Part shown: piece after piece, positions 61,056-64,000 of the stretch
Position numbering within the stretch: position 1 is the first letter of the stretch
How the letters are laid out: the number at the start of each line of letters is the position of its first letter
Assembly: GCA_963931925.1 (NCBI GenBank)
Contig: OZ007582.1
Coordinates: 23,459,224-23,523,223, forward strand
DNA length: 64,000 bases
Direction of reading: 5' to 3'
Origin: Onchidella celtica
Lineage: Eukaryota; Mollusca; Gastropoda; Systellommatophora; Onchidiidae
Notes under the pieces: model-generated
What the model saw: the letters and a program-made list of their open reading frames with translations, nothing else
Told to the model about the DNA's origin: nothing
Databases searched by the model: none
Made by a program: the position numbers and the translations under genes

Positions 61056-61435
61056 TAATAATAATAATAATAATAATAATAATTGATTTATATAGCTCCA
61101 AAATCCACTAAAAGTGCTCGGTGGCGCTTAACAAACACATAGAATACACAGTCTCAAACACTCCAGAATATCACACCCACACACTAACACATCCAAAGAT
61201 ACATTTCAGTAACAGTTCTAGTGTCATCTATAAATCATACACTTTTTTGAAAAGCAATGTTTTGAGTTTCGATTTGAAGTGCTCTATTGAATTAGTTCTT
61301 TTAATATCATAGTTCAGATTGTTCCAAAGTTTTGGGGCACAGATGGAAAATGCCCTTTCTCCAAGCATTGTTCTGGATCTAGGCGTGCAGAGCTGACTGT
61401 CATTTAAGGACCTTAAATTGCGTGGCGGTGTGGAT
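61056..61435. repeat. Dispersed repeat with (AAT)n head
   Basis: (AAT)8 is followed by tgatttatatagc and ggtggcgcttaacaa, then a unique-looking stretch with gttccaaagttttggggc. This pattern is known to me from abundant interspersed repeats in invertebrate genomes, but I cannot name the family. It is embedded in the GATA satellite. Confidence 0.55.
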
Positions 61436-61998
<563 letters not shown>

Positions 61999-64000
61999 AA
62001 AGTTTGGGATTTTATGTTACAACAATATCGAAAATTATAACGTATAATATCATTCATTCCTCACTCTTGAACCCGTTCATTTCAGCTACACAAAAGAATC
62101 TAACATTCACCCAGGTAATATCTAGGATTACATAATTTGTCATTCCCAACCCAGGTTTTGTGAAGCAGAAACAGCGCTGTCATATTTAACTGTTTTTAAC
62201 ACTTTATGCATAGGCACAAAACATTATTATTAGCCGTCACTCTTGGCTGAGTTAACTCTGCAAACACAACGTTTTCTTTTTTTTTTTTTATGTGCCGACT
62301 TGCTTCTTACACCTAGCCCTACTGCCACTCACCGCTTATCGGTTTCCATTTAACCTGCATTAACACAATAACATTCTTGTATAAAGCTGGCGGTGATACG
62401 TGACATCGGTCATGAAGTTTGAATTCTTCTTAGGCCTTTATCTTTACTGTCGGCTTATGTCCTATTGCCGCATTCAAGAATCGCGGCACTAGGATACAAC
62501 CAAATGTGGGGAAAAAGCCCCACTCCCCATATCTTCGCACCATAAGGCCCTCTTTACACCTACAGACAAAACTGATAGCGTAAAGTTGGATAACTTCGCT
62601 GGGATCGTAAATTCGCCACCTGTACTACCTGAACACATTAATAGTGGAAAAACCCACTCTCCCCAGTCTCAGTCCAGTACAAGACTCAGTCCATGTCAAA
62701 ATTGGGCAAAAACAAAAAGTTGTATGTAGCGAAGCCCCACGTGAGAAATAGTACCCAAACGATACAAAGCAAACTAAAGAGAAGACTTTCTTTTTGCCCA
62801 ATTTTGACATTGCTTGTAGCCCTGCTGCGACCTACAGTTTTTCTGTGTTTTTTAAAAATAATATTTCGTCAAAGACTCAGTCCAGTACAAGCTGTTTATT
62901 GTTATAAGTCTCGCGGTCTTTTTTTTCTGCAGCCAATCAGGGCATTTTCAGTCAGACGTCCGGCGAGTGTCGCGGTTACGAGTGCGTGTCACTTCACAGC
63001 TGTCTGCTGTCCCCGTCTTTGTCTGTCTTGCATTTGAACGTTCTGTGTTTTGTTCTTTTCTTGTTACTGCTCTCATTGCAAACATTTATTAACTTTTAAA
63101 GCAGCTTGTATTATGTCTATTTGAATCACTCAAAGAACTTAATCCTGCTACATTAGATAATTGTTTAACTGCATTAGATCTAAAATTATCTTCAAATTTG
63201 TTTATTTAATGCTCGTTAGCCTAGTTGTGTAAATTCGCCAGCTTGAATTTTTTTTATTGTTGTTTGAAGAGCTTTAGTTATTTTGAAACGGGTAAAACCA
63301 GCAAATAGGTCTGTAATAAATATTCCCGAGACGATTTAGAAAAAGCCACTCAGGCCTTTAAAGATGGCCAAGCCTATTCTAGTGCTGCAAAAACATTTAA
63401 AATACCCCGGGAAAACACTGGCCGATCACGTGCCTGGGCGCTGAAACATCTCCAGGCAGGCAGGGAGGGGTGTTACTCAAAGTCTCTACGTACTCTGCCA
63501 GTATTGCACTGCTAACCCTTCCTAAAATTACAAAGTCAGTCAAACATAAAGTTTAGAGAAGGCACTACAGAGAAAGAAAATTAAAACAAACACAACAACA
63601 ACAACAACAACAACAACAAAATAAATAAAAAAGATTGCACAAGGCGAAATAATGCTGCCGCCAGGTCTGGCAAATTTCCCCGACACGGTGGCGGATTTAC
63701 CCGACAGTCAAGTATGCAAAGAAAATGACCGAAAAATATCCGAAATGAAACTTGGTCAAACCAAACATGCATCATCTAGCCAATCGGTGTTTCCAGCTTG
63801 ATCCGTGTCACAGTGGTCACACACATTAAGAAAGTAGTATGAAATCAAGCATACCTGCTCTGAAGTGGCCAAATTACCCGACTCTACTCTAAATGAAAGT
63901 GTGCAGTTTCACACCAAATCGTTTCCTGTAATTTTAAGAAAACATCTAAAAAAAAAACTGATGGTCTGACGATAGATAGTGGATATCACATAGCGCCTAA
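61999..64000 (+). repeat. 2-kb long direct repeat, copy 2 (cut by window end)
   Basis: Direct-orientation match to 511-2514, about 61.49 kb away. Differences include a shorter AAC tract near 63600 and a few small indels. It follows the 61.4-62.0 kb GATA tract just as copy 1 follows the one at the window start. Confidence 0.93.

Overview
The window looks like gene-poor, AT-rich animal nuclear DNA. Long GATA, AG, AC and CTGT microsatellites, spliced genes with phase-1 introns, and a dense mix of LTR, non-LTR, Helitron-like and TIR-type repeats all point to a eukaryote. The mix fits a mollusc, probably a gastropod, but that is an inference; no marker gene here proves it.

Host genes. Two tandem paralogous genes lie on the minus strand. 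Gene 1 (8224-12357, 3 exons, predicted 223 aa) and gene 2 (26196-39019, 7 exons, predicted 431 aa) each start with a 49-nt signal-peptide exon. The following exons each carry one copy of a small four-cysteine, probably helical, domain with spacing C-x15(or 12)-C-x8-C-x33/34-C. Two subtypes alternate: A (33 residues between C3 and C4) and B (34). Gene 1 is A-B plus a hydrophobic C-terminal tail. Gene 2 is linker-A-B-linker-A-B, with short Pro/Thr-rich linker microexons of 45 and 33 nt. All internal introns are phase 1. I do not recognise the domain family; it is the most likely undescribed item in the window.

Mobile DNA. Positions 41107-49839 hold a near-complete LTR retrotransposon on the minus strand (1178-bp LTRs, TSD GCGAG). 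Its domain order is gag-PR-INT-RT-RNaseH, the inverted order known from the Gmr1 clade of Ty3/gypsy elements. Gag and pol are in one frame, separated by a UGA in a TMV-type readthrough context (UGA CAA UUA). Four solo LTRs with exact 5-bp target duplications lie at 13494-14623 (inside a MITE), 16411-17729, 35012-36314 and 37058-38294 (the last two inside intron 1 of gene 2). Also present are a head-to-tail dimer of a Helitron-like element (17869-18663), a TTAA-flanked piggyBac-like element (15256-16022), two hAT-like MITEs, three decayed non-LTR retrotransposon fragments (15.5, 20 and 58.5 kb) and several foldback repeats.

Layout. 1-510 is a GATA satellite; 511-2514 is repeated in direct orientation at 61999-64000 (spacing 61.49 kb). 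2.5-8.2 kb is intergenic, 8.2-12.4 kb gene 1, and 12.4-26.2 kb a transposon-rich spacer. 26.2-39.0 kb is gene 2, 39.5-40.1 kb an AG satellite, 41.1-49.8 kb the LTR element. 50-60.7 kb is intergenic with a truncated RTE-like copy and inverted-repeat elements, and 60.7-62 kb is a GATA satellite.
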